The notes beneath the pieces were generated by a model. The model did not search any database, had not been told where the DNA came from, and saw only the letters and a program-made list of their open reading frames with translations. The translations under genes and the position numbers were made by a program. Of a DNA stretch of 6,832 bases, positions 1 to 6,111 are shown piece by piece (position 1 is the first letter of the stretch; every line of letters begins with the position of its first letter). This DNA comes from Prochlorococcus sp. AG-670-O11 (lineage in GTDB: Bacteria; Cyanobacteriota; Cyanobacteriia; PCC-6307; Cyanobiaceae), in assembly GCA_003211335.1 (NCBI GenBank), contig QCTA01000040.1:1-6832 (forward strand). The letters run 5' to 3'.

Positions 1-625
1 AAAGGCTGTAACTGCGAGATGTGATCAGATTAAAAAACAAATGGATGAAACAGATTCTTCTTACGATAAAGAAAAACTTCAAGAACGCCTAGCTAAGCTT
101 GCTGGAGGTGTTGCAGTTATCAAAGTTGGAGCAGCTACTGAAACTGAAATGAAGGATAAAAAACTTCGTTTAGAGGATGCTATTAATGCAACAAAGGCTG
201 CAGTTGAAGAAGGAATTGTTCCAGGAGGCGGAACAACTCTCGCTCACTTGGCCCCAATTCTGAAGGAATGGGCGGAAAAAGCTTTATCTGGTGAGGAATT
301 AATAGGAGCTAACATTGTAGAAGCTTCATTAACAGCCCCTCTTATGAGAATTGCTGAGAATGCAGGTTCAAACGGAGCTGTAATTGCAGAAAATGTTAAA
401 TCAAAACCATTTAATGATGGATTTAATGCAGCTACTGGAGAGTATGTAGATATGTCTTCTGCTGGAATAGTTGATCCTGCAAAAGTTACTCGTTCAGGGT
501 TACAGAATGCAGCATCTATAGCAGGCATGGTTCTTACTACTGAATGCATAGTCGCTGATTTGCCAGAGAAAAAAGATGCAGCACCTGCGGGAGCTCCAGG
601 AATGGGAGGAGACTTTGACTACTAA
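1..625 (+). CDS. groEL: Chaperonin GroEL, C-terminal part (5' end outside the window)
   Basis: This is the 60-kDa chaperonin subunit, which with GroES forms the ATP-driven folding chamber of the cytoplasm. The frame is open from base 2, so the ATG at 41 is internal; 207 residues are present, matching about E. coli residues 340 onward of a protein near 545 residues. Visible landmarks are the segment [20 protein letters not shown] (fragment residues 22-41), the catalytic Asp in RLEDA (fragment D59, E. coli D398), the GGG nucleotide contact (75-77, E. coli 414-416), NAA (142-144, E. coli 479-481) and the adenine-contacting Asp in VDPAKVTR (158, E. coli D495). So the returning intermediate and equatorial domains look intact. 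The C-terminus ends GMGGDFDY and lacks the GGM-repeat tail of E. coli GroEL; in cyanobacteria this kind of ending is usual for the copy in the groESL operon. groES is presumably just upstream, outside the window. A terminator follows 20 nt after the stop. Confidence 0.97.
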   Translation, partial: KAVTARCDQIKKQMDETDSSYDKEKLQERLAKLAGGVAVIKVGAATETEMKDKKLRLEDAINATKAAVEEGIVPGGGTTLAHLAPILKEWAEKALSGEELIGANIVEASLTAPLMRIAENAGSNGAVIAENVKSKPFNDGFNAATGEYVDMSSAGIVDPAKVTRSGLQNAASIAGMVLTTECIVADLPEKKDAAPAGAPGMGGDFDY

Positions 626-645
626 ATAATCAAAGTTTTTAATTT

Positions 646-677
646 AAAAGGGATTGTTTTCACAATCCCTTTTTTTT
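646..677 (+). terminator. Rho-independent terminator of groEL
   Basis: A 12-bp perfect stem (646-657 with 662-673) encloses a TTTC loop. The core is GGGATTGT paired with ACAATCCC, and the A/T base of the stem runs into a T tract that continues to 677. This is the classic intrinsic terminator form for rightward transcription from groEL. It lies between convergent genes, 30 nt from the secG stop. On the minus strand the same stem is followed by only a short, interrupted T run, so it may also stop gpmI-secG transcripts, but less clearly. Confidence 0.88.
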
Positions 678-707
678 ATTTTTTAAATATAGTGATATTA
701 GATGATT

Positions 708-932
708 CTATATCCAACCTGCACTAAGAATGATTGCAAGAGATAAAAATATAATCAAAATAGTCCAAGTTATTTTGTTTAGTGATGCTTCAGCACTGCT
801 AGCGCTAGTAAACATTGAGCTACCACTAGCTGCTATACCTCCCATACCATCTCCTTTGGGACTATGGAGTAAAACTAAAAGTATTAGTAGGATTCCAGAA
901 CCAATCCATATCCAAGTAAATATTTGACTCAT
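708..932 (-). CDS. secG: Preprotein translocase subunit SecG
   Basis: SecG is the small auxiliary subunit of the SecYEG protein-conducting channel, which aids SecA-driven export across the plasma or thylakoid membrane. The 74-residue protein has the family layout: TM helix 1 at about residues 4-22, then the conserved cytoplasmic loop beginning HSPKGDGMGG (23-32) and continuing through a Ser/Ala/Gly-rich stretch (33-50), then TM helix 2 at about 54-74. The length is typical of cyanobacterial SecG. The ATG at 930-932 puts TM1 right at the N-terminus, as expected. No Shine-Dalgarno is evident. The gene starts 25 nt after the gpmI stop on the same strand, with no terminator between, so the two are probably cotranscribed. 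It converges on groEL. The plus-strand open frame over the same bases is a shadow. Confidence 0.93.
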   Translation of the reverse strand: MSQIFTWIWIGSGILLILLVLLHSPKGDGMGGIAASGSSMFTSASSAEASLNKITWTILIIFLSLAIILSAGWI

Positions 933-957
933 ATTTTGAATTTGTTATGTATTTAAT

Positions 958-2580
958 TTAAACATGTTGAACGACTTTATTAAATCCTTTTAATTCAATT
1001 TCTTTAATAAGTGATTTTCCTGTCATCTCTTTTGGAATAGGAAGATTTAATAGTTGCAATAAAGTTGGAGCAATATCTGCTAATCCAGCATTGTCTCTCA
1101 AATAAATTTCATTTCCCATATTTGGAATTTTTCTTTTCTCACCTTCAATAAAAATCAACGGGACTTTATTAATAGTGTGAGCTGTCCAAGGCTCTCCATC
1201 AGGACCTTTCATTAGTTCAGCGTTGCCGTGATCTGCAGTGATGAGTATACTACCCCCCATTTCTCCTGTGGCATTAACTATCTTACCTATACATCTATCA
1301 ACAGTTTCAATAGCTTTTATAGCTGCTCCCATATTACCTGTATGTCCAACCATATCAGGATTTGCAAAATTTATAACCACAAAAGAATACTGTCCAGTTT
1401 TTATAGCATTAGAGCAACTAATAGTTAATTCTTCAGCAGACATTTCTGGAGCCATATCATAAGTTGAGACTCTTGGTGAAGGAATTAAATGTCTTTGTTC
1501 TCCTGGTGATGGGACTTCTACCCCTCCATTGAAAAAATAAGTAACGTGAGGATATTTCTCGGTCTCTGCTGTCCTGTATTGCTTAAGTCCATTCTCAGAG
1601 ACTATTTGACCAATAAAATTGTTGAGAGATTCAGGAGGAAATGCTACTTTAACTGGTAAATTTTCTTCATATTGAGTGAAAGTTAATATATCTACATCAG
1701 GGATGCTTTTTCTTTTGAAATTATCAAATTCTTTTGATGAAAGAGCCTTTATTATTTGTCTGGCTCTATCTGGACGAAAATTAAAACAAATTAAACTATC
1801 TTCATCTTTTAAAAAGTTTTTTGATATTCTTATAGGCTCTAAGAATTCATCTGTAATATTTGAGCTATAACTTTTATTTAAATAATCTTTAGGAGAAATA
1901 TCTGTCACTTTGCCATTTGGATCAGTCAAATTTAAATAAGCTTTTTCTGTTCTTTCCCATAATAAATTTCTGTCCATTATCCAATATCTGCCGCAAATAG
2001 ATGCTATTTCTCCTACTTTAAATTTTTTTATGCAATCTTCTATTTGGCTTATGTATTTATAAGCACTTTTTGCTGGAGTATCTCTGCCATCGGTAATAAT
2101 GTGAATAGCTAATTTTTCTATAGATTCTTCAGAAGCCCATTTTATTAATCCTAATAAGTGATCAATGTGGCTGTGAACGCCTCCATCCGAACATAAACCG
2201 GTGATGTGTAAGGTACCTTTTCTCTTTTTAATTGAATTAGCTATTCCCTTTAATTCAAGTACTTGGGGTAATTGGTTATTTTCAACAACATTTGTAATTC
2301 TTACAAGTTCTTGTTGAATGATTCTTCCTGATCCAATTGTTAGGTGACCTACTTCAGAATTACCCATTTGACCATTGGGCAAACCGACATCTGCTCCGCT
2401 TGCATTAATAAGAGTGTGAGGATAAGCATGCCATAAAGAATCCATTACAGGAGTATTGGCACTTTTGATAGCATTATCCAAAGTGTCTTCGCGATGACCC
2501 CATCCGTCAAGAATTGCGAGAACGACCGGACTCTCTGGTGCTTTTATTTTATTTATATTCTTGCTTCTGATCTTAGACAT
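958..2580 (-). CDS. gpmI: 2,3-bisphosphoglycerate-independent phosphoglycerate mutase
   Basis: This cytosolic, Mn-dependent enzyme interconverts 3- and 2-phosphoglycerate, linking Calvin-cycle product to PEP and pyruvate. The length, 540 residues, is slightly above the bacterial norm of about 510-515. Alkaline-phosphatase-superfamily motifs are all present: LDGWG with metal ligand D25; NSEVGH with the phosphorylated Ser75; SDGGVHSH with H136; DGRDT (164-168); GRYW with R198; MDR with R204; [10 protein letters not shown] with R269 and R272; EKYPH with K342; NPDMVGHTG with D409 and H413; TADHGN with D450 and H451; and AHT with H468. So it should be active. The usual MDRDxRWER segment reads MDRNLLWER here, changing an Asp and an Arg beside the substrate site; R204 itself is kept. 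The ATG at 2578-2580 gives a short N-terminal extension of about 14 residues before the first strand. It is divergent from pyrR (136-nt spacer) and probably cotranscribed with secG. Confidence 0.97.
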   Translation of the reverse strand: MSKIRSKNINKIKAPESPVVLAILDGWGHREDTLDNAIKSANTPVMDSLWHAYPHTLINASGADVGLPNGQMGNSEVGHLTIGSGRIIQQELVRITNVVENNQLPQVLELKGIANSIKKRKGTLHITGLCSDGGVHSHIDHLLGLIKWASEESIEKLAIHIITDGRDTPAKSAYKYISQIEDCIKKFKVGEIASICGRYWIMDRNLLWERTEKAYLNLTDPNGKVTDISPKDYLNKSYSSNITDEFLEPIRISKNFLKDEDSLICFNFRPDRARQIIKALSSKEFDNFKRKSIPDVDILTFTQYEENLPVKVAFPPESLNNFIGQIVSENGLKQYRTAETEKYPHVTYFFNGGVEVPSPGEQRHLIPSPRVSTYDMAPEMSAEELTISCSNAIKTGQYSFVVINFANPDMVGHTGNMGAAIKAIETVDRCIGKIVNATGEMGGSILITADHGNAELMKGPDGEPWTAHTINKVPLIFIEGEKRKIPNMGNEIYLRDNAGLADIAPTLLQLLNLPIPKEMTGKSLIKEIELKGFNKVVQHV

Positions 2581-2670
2581 CTCTTAATTAAAATCCAGGT
2601 TTTAAAGAAGTAATCTTCAATTTAGCCGTAAAAGTGGTTCCATACAATTTATATTTAATTTAGTTAGCTT

Positions 2671-2699
2671 TTGCTAATTTATTAGATATTGAATATATT
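2671..2699 (+). promoter_or_regulatory. Candidate sigma70-type promoter of pyrR
   Basis: TTGCTA (2671-2676) and TATATT (2694-2699) are separated by 17 nt, matching the -35 and -10 consensus at 4 and 5 of 6 positions. Initiation would fall near 2706, leaving a leader of only about 11 nt before the pyrR ATG. That is too short for an attenuator upstream of pyrR itself. The surrounding DNA is very AT-rich, so chance matches are common and this remains a candidate. The divergent gpmI promoter must also lie in 2581-2716, but I see no convincing match for it. Confidence 0.35.
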
Positions 2700-2716
2700 A
2701 ATTTTTTAGATGAATT

Positions 2717-3256
2717 ATGTTGAATCCTGATAAAAGAATCATAATATTAACTGAAGATGAGTTAAAAAAAACTTTTTCTCGCCTAACTTTTGAAATTATA
2801 GAAAAGATCCCAGATTTGGAAAATCTCCTATTGGTTGGCATCCCAACGAGAGGAGTTAATCTCGCTGAAGTTTTGAGAAAAGAAATGTTTGATAAAACAG
2901 GAGTGAACGTAAAGAAAGGAATAATTGATCCGACTTTTTATAGAGATGATCAAAATAGAGTTGGAACTCGTCTAATTGAAGCAACTGATTTTCCTACCTC
3001 TATAGAAAAAAAAGATATTGTTTTAATTGATGATGTTATCTATACAGGAAGGACAATTAGAGCTGCCATTGATGCTCTTCTTTTATGGGGGAGACCGAAA
3101 AGGATAATGTTATTAGTAATGATTGATAGAGGACATAGAGAGTTACCAATTCAGCCTGATTTTTGTGGCAGAAAAGTTCCGACTAGCAAAAAGGAAACTG
3201 TTTATTTATGCCTTAAACAAGTTGATGGTGAAGAGGGCATCTTCTTGGCTAGTTAA
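2717..3256 (+). CDS. pyrR: PyrR: uracil phosphoribosyltransferase / pyr-operon RNA-binding attenuator family
   Basis: PyrR proteins are type I phosphoribosyltransferases. In Bacillus, PyrR binds pyr mRNA leaders in response to UMP and has weak uracil phosphoribosyltransferase activity (uracil + PRPP to UMP). The 179 residues match the family length. Visible are GIPTRG (41-46), FYRDD (74-78), the PRPP-binding loop in VLIDDVIYTGRT (102-113) followed by IRAAIDALLLWGRP, and the PyrR-specific RGHRELPIQPDFCGRKVPTS (138-157), which separates it from hypoxanthine or orotate transferases. On the RNA-binding face of B. subtilis PyrR, several basic or polar positions are kept (R22, T44, H140, R141 here), but the residue aligned with His22 is Phe25. 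The gene stands alone on its strand: divergent from gpmI and convergent, with a 3-nt gap, on the Hsp70-like gene. With no pyr gene adjacent, any regulatory target would be in trans. No strong Shine-Dalgarno precedes the ATG at 2717. Confidence 0.93.
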   Translation: MLNPDKRIIILTEDELKKTFSRLTFEIIEKIPDLENLLLVGIPTRGVNLAEVLRKEMFDKTGVNVKKGIIDPTFYRDDQNRVGTRLIEATDFPTSIEKKDIVLIDDVIYTGRTIRAAIDALLLWGRPKRIMLLVMIDRGHRELPIQPDFCGRKVPTSKKETVYLCLKQVDGEEGIFLAS

Positions 3257-3259
3257 AGT

Positions 3260-4825
3260 TTAAAAGATATTTCCCAAATCAAATTCGCCTAATTCTTTTT
3301 CATTAATATCTAGATATCTTAGATAAAGAGTGGAATCTTCTTTAATACTAAAATAAAGTTTTAAGCAATCCTCTCCAATTTTGCAACCATTTTTCAAGCT
3401 TATTTTTAAGGGTTTATTATTCCATTTAAGAACCTCTTCTTCATTTTGAAATTTTGATAACTTTGGTAACCCATTCTCAAAAATTACATCAAAATTTCTT
3501 TTCGTTTTGGTTTCTCCAACAATAATCTCGAAAATGTTTTGATCATCTTTACTTGCTTGAAGAATCAACTCAAATGGTTTTTCTGTAGGCCATGTTTGGC
3601 CCTTATAAAAAATTTGATGCCAGAAATGTTTTTGTTCTCTTTTATTAAATAACCTTATGGATATACCTTTAATAAGAATATCTTTAATCTTAACTCCCGG
3701 AGTCATAGCCAGAGCTCCTATTGCTACTGATTCAATCGGAGGTGGAGAATTTATTTGAATTCCTGAAATCTTATTACCGATCCATTCCTTTAGTAATGGA
3801 ATTTGTGTTCCTCCTCCAACCAAAATTACAGAGTTGAAATCATTTGTTGTAAAAAATTTCCCTCTAGCTTCATTTAATAGATCTTTAAGTAAAGAATCCA
3901 AGTGATTTAAAAGATTATTGTCCATCAATATCTTTTCAAAAATTTCTTTACTTATAAAAAATTCTTTTTCTTCATTCTCTTCTGTAAAAAATGTGATATT
4001 GTACTTTCTCTCATCTTCAATTTCTGGCCCACTCAGCTTACATTTTAGTCTTTCTGCTATTGAAAGATTTCTCTCATCTTGATTTGATGGTAAAAAGTAA
4101 TTAACAATCCATTGATCTATATCTTTCCCTCCTATTTTTGACCCCGATTTGCTGATTATTTCAGCACATCTGATTTTTTGTTTTGATATTGAACTCACAT
4201 TTTTTCCTTTAAACTTCAAAAGTTCTGCAATAGGAGCGGATTTACCTTCACCACCTTGGGTTTTGATTACACTCATGTCTATGGTACTCCCGCCAATATC
4301 GATAATCATAATTATTGATCCGAATGGAACATTTATGCCTATTCCAGCGGCAGTAGGCTCATCAACTAGTGCGATCTCGTTAATAGGTAATTTTTCACAG
4401 AGATTTATTAACCACTTCCTATAACCTTTATAAGTTTCAATTGGGGTGGTTAAAACAAGCCTTTTAATATTAAATTCTATTGGAATATTTTCCCAAAGTA
4501 TTTTGAAAAATTTTTCACCTGATTCAATAGGACTTAAAACTTTCTTGTTTTGCCTTTCAATAGGATTGCTAATTAATCTTTTGAAATTCGAATGAAAATA
4601 TTTATTTGAATTAGATAACTTTTTCTTTTTCAATGCAGACAATCCAATCCTTGCAATATTATCTCCACCCTCGAACCATACTGCTGATGGAATGACTCCA
4701 GGAGAAGATGTAATACCAGGAATTTCTATTAAAATAAAATCCTTATCTTTCTCGCTTTGAAAAGCTATTACGGTATTAGTATTTCCTAAATCAAGAGCGA
4801 GAGTTCCTGAAATATTATTTTCCAT
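3260..4825 (-). CDS. Hsp70-family ATPase lacking the C-terminal lid
   Basis: This is a cytoplasmic ASKHA-superfamily ATPase of the Hsp70/DnaK group, 521 residues against about 638 for DnaK. Visible elements are phosphate-1 LALDLGNTNTVIAF (9-22); a Lys in NFKRLI (K82, aligned with the catalytic K70 of DnaK); VDEPTAAGIGI (154-164, E156 matching E171); phosphate-2 IIDIGGSTIDMS (174-185, with D176, T181 and D183 matching D194, T199 and D201); the adenosine motif VILVGGGTQIP (333-343); and ESVAIGALA (365-373). A linker-like KDILIKGIS (381-389) resembles the DnaK linker and leads into about 130 residues consistent with a beta-type substrate-binding domain. Nothing remains for the alpha-helical lid or tail. 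The ATPase residues look intact, so this is a variant rather than a degraded DnaK. The partner and substrate are unknown. It is divergent from rpoZ and convergent with pyrR. It is too divergent from DnaK to be given the dnaK symbol safely. Confidence 0.85.
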   Translation of the reverse strand: MENNISGTLALDLGNTNTVIAFQSEKDKDFILIEIPGITSSPGVIPSAVWFEGGDNIARIGLSALKKKKLSNSNKYFHSNFKRLISNPIERQNKKVLSPIESGEKFFKILWENIPIEFNIKRLVLTTPIETYKGYRKWLINLCEKLPINEIALVDEPTAAGIGINVPFGSIIMIIDIGGSTIDMSVIKTQGGEGKSAPIAELLKFKGKNVSSISKQKIRCAEIISKSGSKIGGKDIDQWIVNYFLPSNQDERNLSIAERLKCKLSGPEIEDERKYNITFFTEENEEKEFFISKEIFEKILMDNNLLNHLDSLLKDLLNEARGKFFTTNDFNSVILVGGGTQIPLLKEWIGNKISGIQINSPPPIESVAIGALAMTPGVKIKDILIKGISIRLFNKREQKHFWHQIFYKGQTWPTEKPFELILQASKDDQNIFEIIVGETKTKRNFDVIFENGLPKLSKFQNEEEVLKWNNKPLKISLKNGCKIGEDCLKLYFSIKEDSTLYLRYLDINEKELGEFDLGNIF

Positions 4826-4903
4826 AGCAAATACTTATTAGATTATTAAGTTCATTTGAGAATTTATAATTTTAATGAAGTAAAATTGGTTTAAATTCTA
4901 TTG

Positions 4904-4909
4904 TATAAT
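4904..4909 (+). promoter_or_regulatory. -10 box of the rpoZ promoter
   Basis: A perfect TATAAT lies 18 nt before the rpoZ ATG, in the 102-nt spacer divergent to the Hsp70-like gene. No -35 hexamer is recognisable at 16-18 nt upstream (the DNA there reads TAAAAT-like), which fits the known weak -35 conservation of Prochlorococcus promoters. A TG dinucleotide sits directly in front but not in the exact extended -10 register. Initiation near 4916 would give a leader of about 12 nt, agreeing with the absence of a Shine-Dalgarno. It would drive rpoZ and the coupled DUF1818-like gene. Confidence 0.5.
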
Positions 4910-4927
4910 TAAAATAAAAATTTTTTT

Positions 4928-5164
4928 ATGAACATATCAAATAATTCTAAAATTGATCATAATGATCTTGCAAAAAGAGGTGAGAGTTTAGTAAGGAAAT
5001 CAACTAATAGATACTTAACTACTGTAAGAATTGCTTTTAGAGCGAAACAAAGAAGGTTTGATGATTTTGATGGGTTACTAGAAGAATCAGCTATTAAACC
5101 AGTTCAAAGATCTATTATTGAATTAAGTGATGAACAAGATCAGCCAGATTTGCTTCCAGGTTAG
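4928..5164 (+). CDS. rpoZ: DNA-directed RNA polymerase omega subunit (cyanobacterial type)
   Basis: Omega is the smallest core RNA polymerase subunit. It clamps the C-terminal part of beta-prime, helps assembly, and in cyanobacteria influences sigma-factor recruitment. The 78-residue protein carries the cyanobacterial signature: [20 protein letters not shown] (16-35) then [19 protein letters not shown] (36-54), and the acidic tail [14 protein letters not shown] (65-78). Its length matches the cyanobacterial family, which is diverged from E. coli RpoZ. The ATG at 4928 follows an A/T-only stretch with no Shine-Dalgarno, so translation must start by another route or on a very short leader. The next gene begins 2 nt after the TAG stop, so an rpoZ-DUF1818 operon with translational coupling is likely. 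Transcription probably starts from the TATAAT at 4904-4909. Confidence 0.93.
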   Translation: MNISNNSKIDHNDLAKRGESLVRKSTNRYLTTVRIAFRAKQRRFDDFDGLLEESAIKPVQRSIIELSDEQDQPDLLPG

Positions 5165-5166
5165 CG

Positions 5167-5538
5167 TTGTTAAAAGAGGAAAATAATTGGAGTTTAAGTA
5201 AAGATATCAAAAAAGGTAAATTTTGTTTTTTGATTAGAGTTAATAATTGGGCGATTGAGTTACAAAAACATGAATTTGAATTACTTTATAAATTGCTGAT
5301 AAAACTGAATAATCAATTTTTAGAAATAAAAGATGAATTATTACATGAGGAGTTCATTAATTTAGAAATAGAGCAATTACCTTGGTATGCGGAATTGGAG
5401 GGTAAAAAATATGGATGGAACTTAAGATTAATATTTGAAAGCTCAGAACAAACTCGATCATTTGAAATGTATTGGCCTATACCAATAGCAGAAAATTTAT
5501 TTTATGAAATAAAAAAGATGTGGGAATCAATGGATTAA
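5167..5538 (+). CDS. DUF1818-like cyanobacterial protein, TTG start
   Basis: The function is unknown. The 123-residue protein resembles the cyanobacteria-specific DUF1818 family in length and in its core: VNNWAIELQKHEFELLYKLL (about 25-44), an alpha-helical middle, then LPWYAELEGK (71-80) and a C-terminal strand with RLIFESSEQTRSFEMYWP. It has no signal peptide, membrane helix or recognised catalytic motif, so it is probably a soluble cytoplasmic protein. The start is decided by elimination. The frame is closed by a TGA at 5131-5133, contains no ATG or GTG before the family core, and TTG at 5167-5169 is the only upstream candidate. It lies 2 nt after the rpoZ stop, so ribosomes finishing rpoZ probably reinitiate here; no Shine-Dalgarno is visible. 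The neighbourhood suggests co-expression with RNA polymerase, not a proven role in it. The family call is from memory of the family pattern. Confidence 0.78.
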   Translation: MLKEENNWSLSKDIKKGKFCFLIRVNNWAIELQKHEFELLYKLLIKLNNQFLEIKDELLHEEFINLEIEQLPWYAELEGKKYGWNLRLIFESSEQTRSFEMYWPIPIAENLFYEIKKMWESMD

Positions 5539-5553
5539 AAAATTAATATAATT

Positions 5554-5575
5554 GGAATTTTTTAGAAAAAATTCC
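5554..5575. repeat. 9-bp hairpin after the DUF1818-like gene
   Basis: GGAATTTTT (5554-5562) pairs with AAAAATTCC (5567-5575) around a TAGA loop, 15 nt past the stop at 5538. It sits where a terminator for rpoZ-DUF1818 is expected, but no T tract follows on the plus strand, so it is only a possible 3'-end structure. It lies entirely in AT-rich sequence apart from the two G-C pairs at its base. Confidence 0.4.
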
Positions 5576-5590
5576 CCTATCAAAAAATCT

Positions 5591-5654
5591 TTTTTCACAC
5601 CTTTTCCACAGCTAATTTCAAAAAAATATTTGTAGGGCAACTTTATGTGGAAAA
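5591..5654. promoter_or_regulatory. Cluster of three DnaA-box-like 9-mers
   Basis: TTTTTCACA (5591-5599) and TTTTCCACA (5602-5610) lie on the plus strand. A second exact TTTTCCACA lies on the minus strand (plus-strand TGTGGAAAA, 5646-5654). TTTTCCACA is the form described for cyanobacterial DnaA boxes, and the first copy fits the relaxed TTWTNCACA pattern. The two exact copies form a 9-bp inverted repeat with a 35-nt gap, in non-coding AT-rich DNA. There is no dnaN or dnaA nearby, so this is not called an origin. Alternatives are an RNA stem or chance. Confidence 0.35.
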
Positions 5655-5852
5655 CTAACAAAGATAAGAAAATTTTAATATTAATTCTAAAATTTATATC
5701 GTTTAGAAAAGATTTCATAAAAAGCTCCTCTCTTAAAGGGGTCTTACAATAATACGATTGAGACATAGATAAAATATGAGAATTTGACTAAATACTTTTT
5801 TTAGGGAAAACTAATTTCAAATCCCCAAGCCTTTTATCTCAAAATTTGAATT

Positions 5853-6104
5853 ATGCAAGAATTAAATTGTGATGCCAATCAAAAATGTATCAAGAATAAA
5901 GAAGATATAATAAGTTTTAAGTGTGACCTTCATGAAAATCTTCAACAAGCTATGAATAAATTTGTTGAGGACCATCCTAATTGGGACCAATACAGGATCT
6001 TACAAGCAGCAATCGCTGGATTTTTGATGCAAAAGGGATTTCAAAATAGGGATCTTACCAGACTATATATAGGTAAAATGTTTTCTATGAATTTCGATAA
6101 CTAA
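5853..6104 (+). CDS. DUF2811-like small cyanobacterial protein
   Basis: The function is unknown. The 83-residue protein matches the cyanobacterial DUF2811 pattern over residues 20-77: a short strand ISFKCDLHENLQ (20-31), a helix ending VEDHPNWDQ (38-46), a second helix RILQAAIAGFLMQKG (48-62), and a tail with NRDLTRLYIGKMF (65-77). The DHPNWDQ turn and the following hydrophobic helix are the most characteristic parts. Strand-helix-helix order resembles ribbon-helix-helix DNA-binding proteins, which is inference only. The N-terminal 18 residues are polar and contain two Cys (C6, C12), and C24 follows in the strand. The ATG at 5853 is the first in frame that includes the whole core; no Shine-Dalgarno precedes it. 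The gene appears monocistronic after a 314-nt spacer and converges on the EVE-domain gene with a 7-nt gap. Confidence 0.78.
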   Translation: MQELNCDANQKCIKNKEDIISFKCDLHENLQQAMNKFVEDHPNWDQYRILQAAIAGFLMQKGFQNRDLTRLYIGKMFSMNFDN

Positions 6105-6111
6105 TCGAGAA

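Larger units (their letters stand above)
5539..5852. other. 314-nt gene-poor spacer between the DUF1818-like and DUF2811-like genes
   Basis: This is the longest stretch without a confident gene in a very compact window. From left to right it holds a 9-bp hairpin (5554-5575), an A6-TC-T6 palindrome (5582-5595), three DnaA-box-like 9-mers (5591-5654), a small G+C-containing hairpin at 5727-5741 and the DUF2811-like upstream region. The upstream region has a TAAAAT -10-like box (5770-5775) and an isolated TTGACT (5784-5789) with no matching -10. A minus-strand ORF of 63 codons (5527-5718) with a good Shine-Dalgarno overlaps most of it, but its composition is what random AT-rich DNA gives. No known small RNA could be identified by eye; one could be hidden here. 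Confidence 0.6.

Noticed and set aside
244..549. Open minus-strand frame of 101 codons inside groEL
   Set aside because: It is fully antisense to clearly conserved GroEL sequence and has no recognisable domain; it is a shadow of the coding strand.
730..927. Open plus-strand frame of 65 codons opposite secG
   Set aside because: The minus-strand product is an unmistakable SecG; the opposite frame is just its complement.
1228..1870. Three plus-strand open frames opposite gpmI (1228-1428, 1238-1462, 1676-1870)
   Set aside because: All lie inside the gpmI coding region, two overlap each other in different frames, and none shows a family motif.
2581..2716. PyrR-binding RNA leader or pyrimidine riboswitch upstream of pyrR
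   Set aside because: No conserved PyrR anti-antiterminator loop and no terminator hairpin is visible, and the likely leader is too short.
4391..4399. TTTTTCACA DnaA-box match
   Set aside because: A single relaxed match inside the Hsp70-like coding region, about what chance predicts for a window of this size and composition.
4149..4424. Open plus-strand frame of 91 codons opposite the Hsp70-like gene
   Set aside because: It is the complement of the conserved phosphate-2 region of the ATPase; its hydrophobic, Pro/Ile-rich product is a by-product of that sequence.
5527..5766. Longer version (79 codons) of the minus-strand spacer ORF, starting at 5766
   Set aside because: The upstream ATG has no ribosome-binding site, while the internal ATG at 5718 has one; if anything is translated it is the shorter form, which itself is doubtful.
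5539..5852. Chromosomal replication origin
   Set aside because: Only three box-like 9-mers are present and neither dnaN nor dnaA is adjacent; picocyanobacterial origins are generally placed at dnaN.
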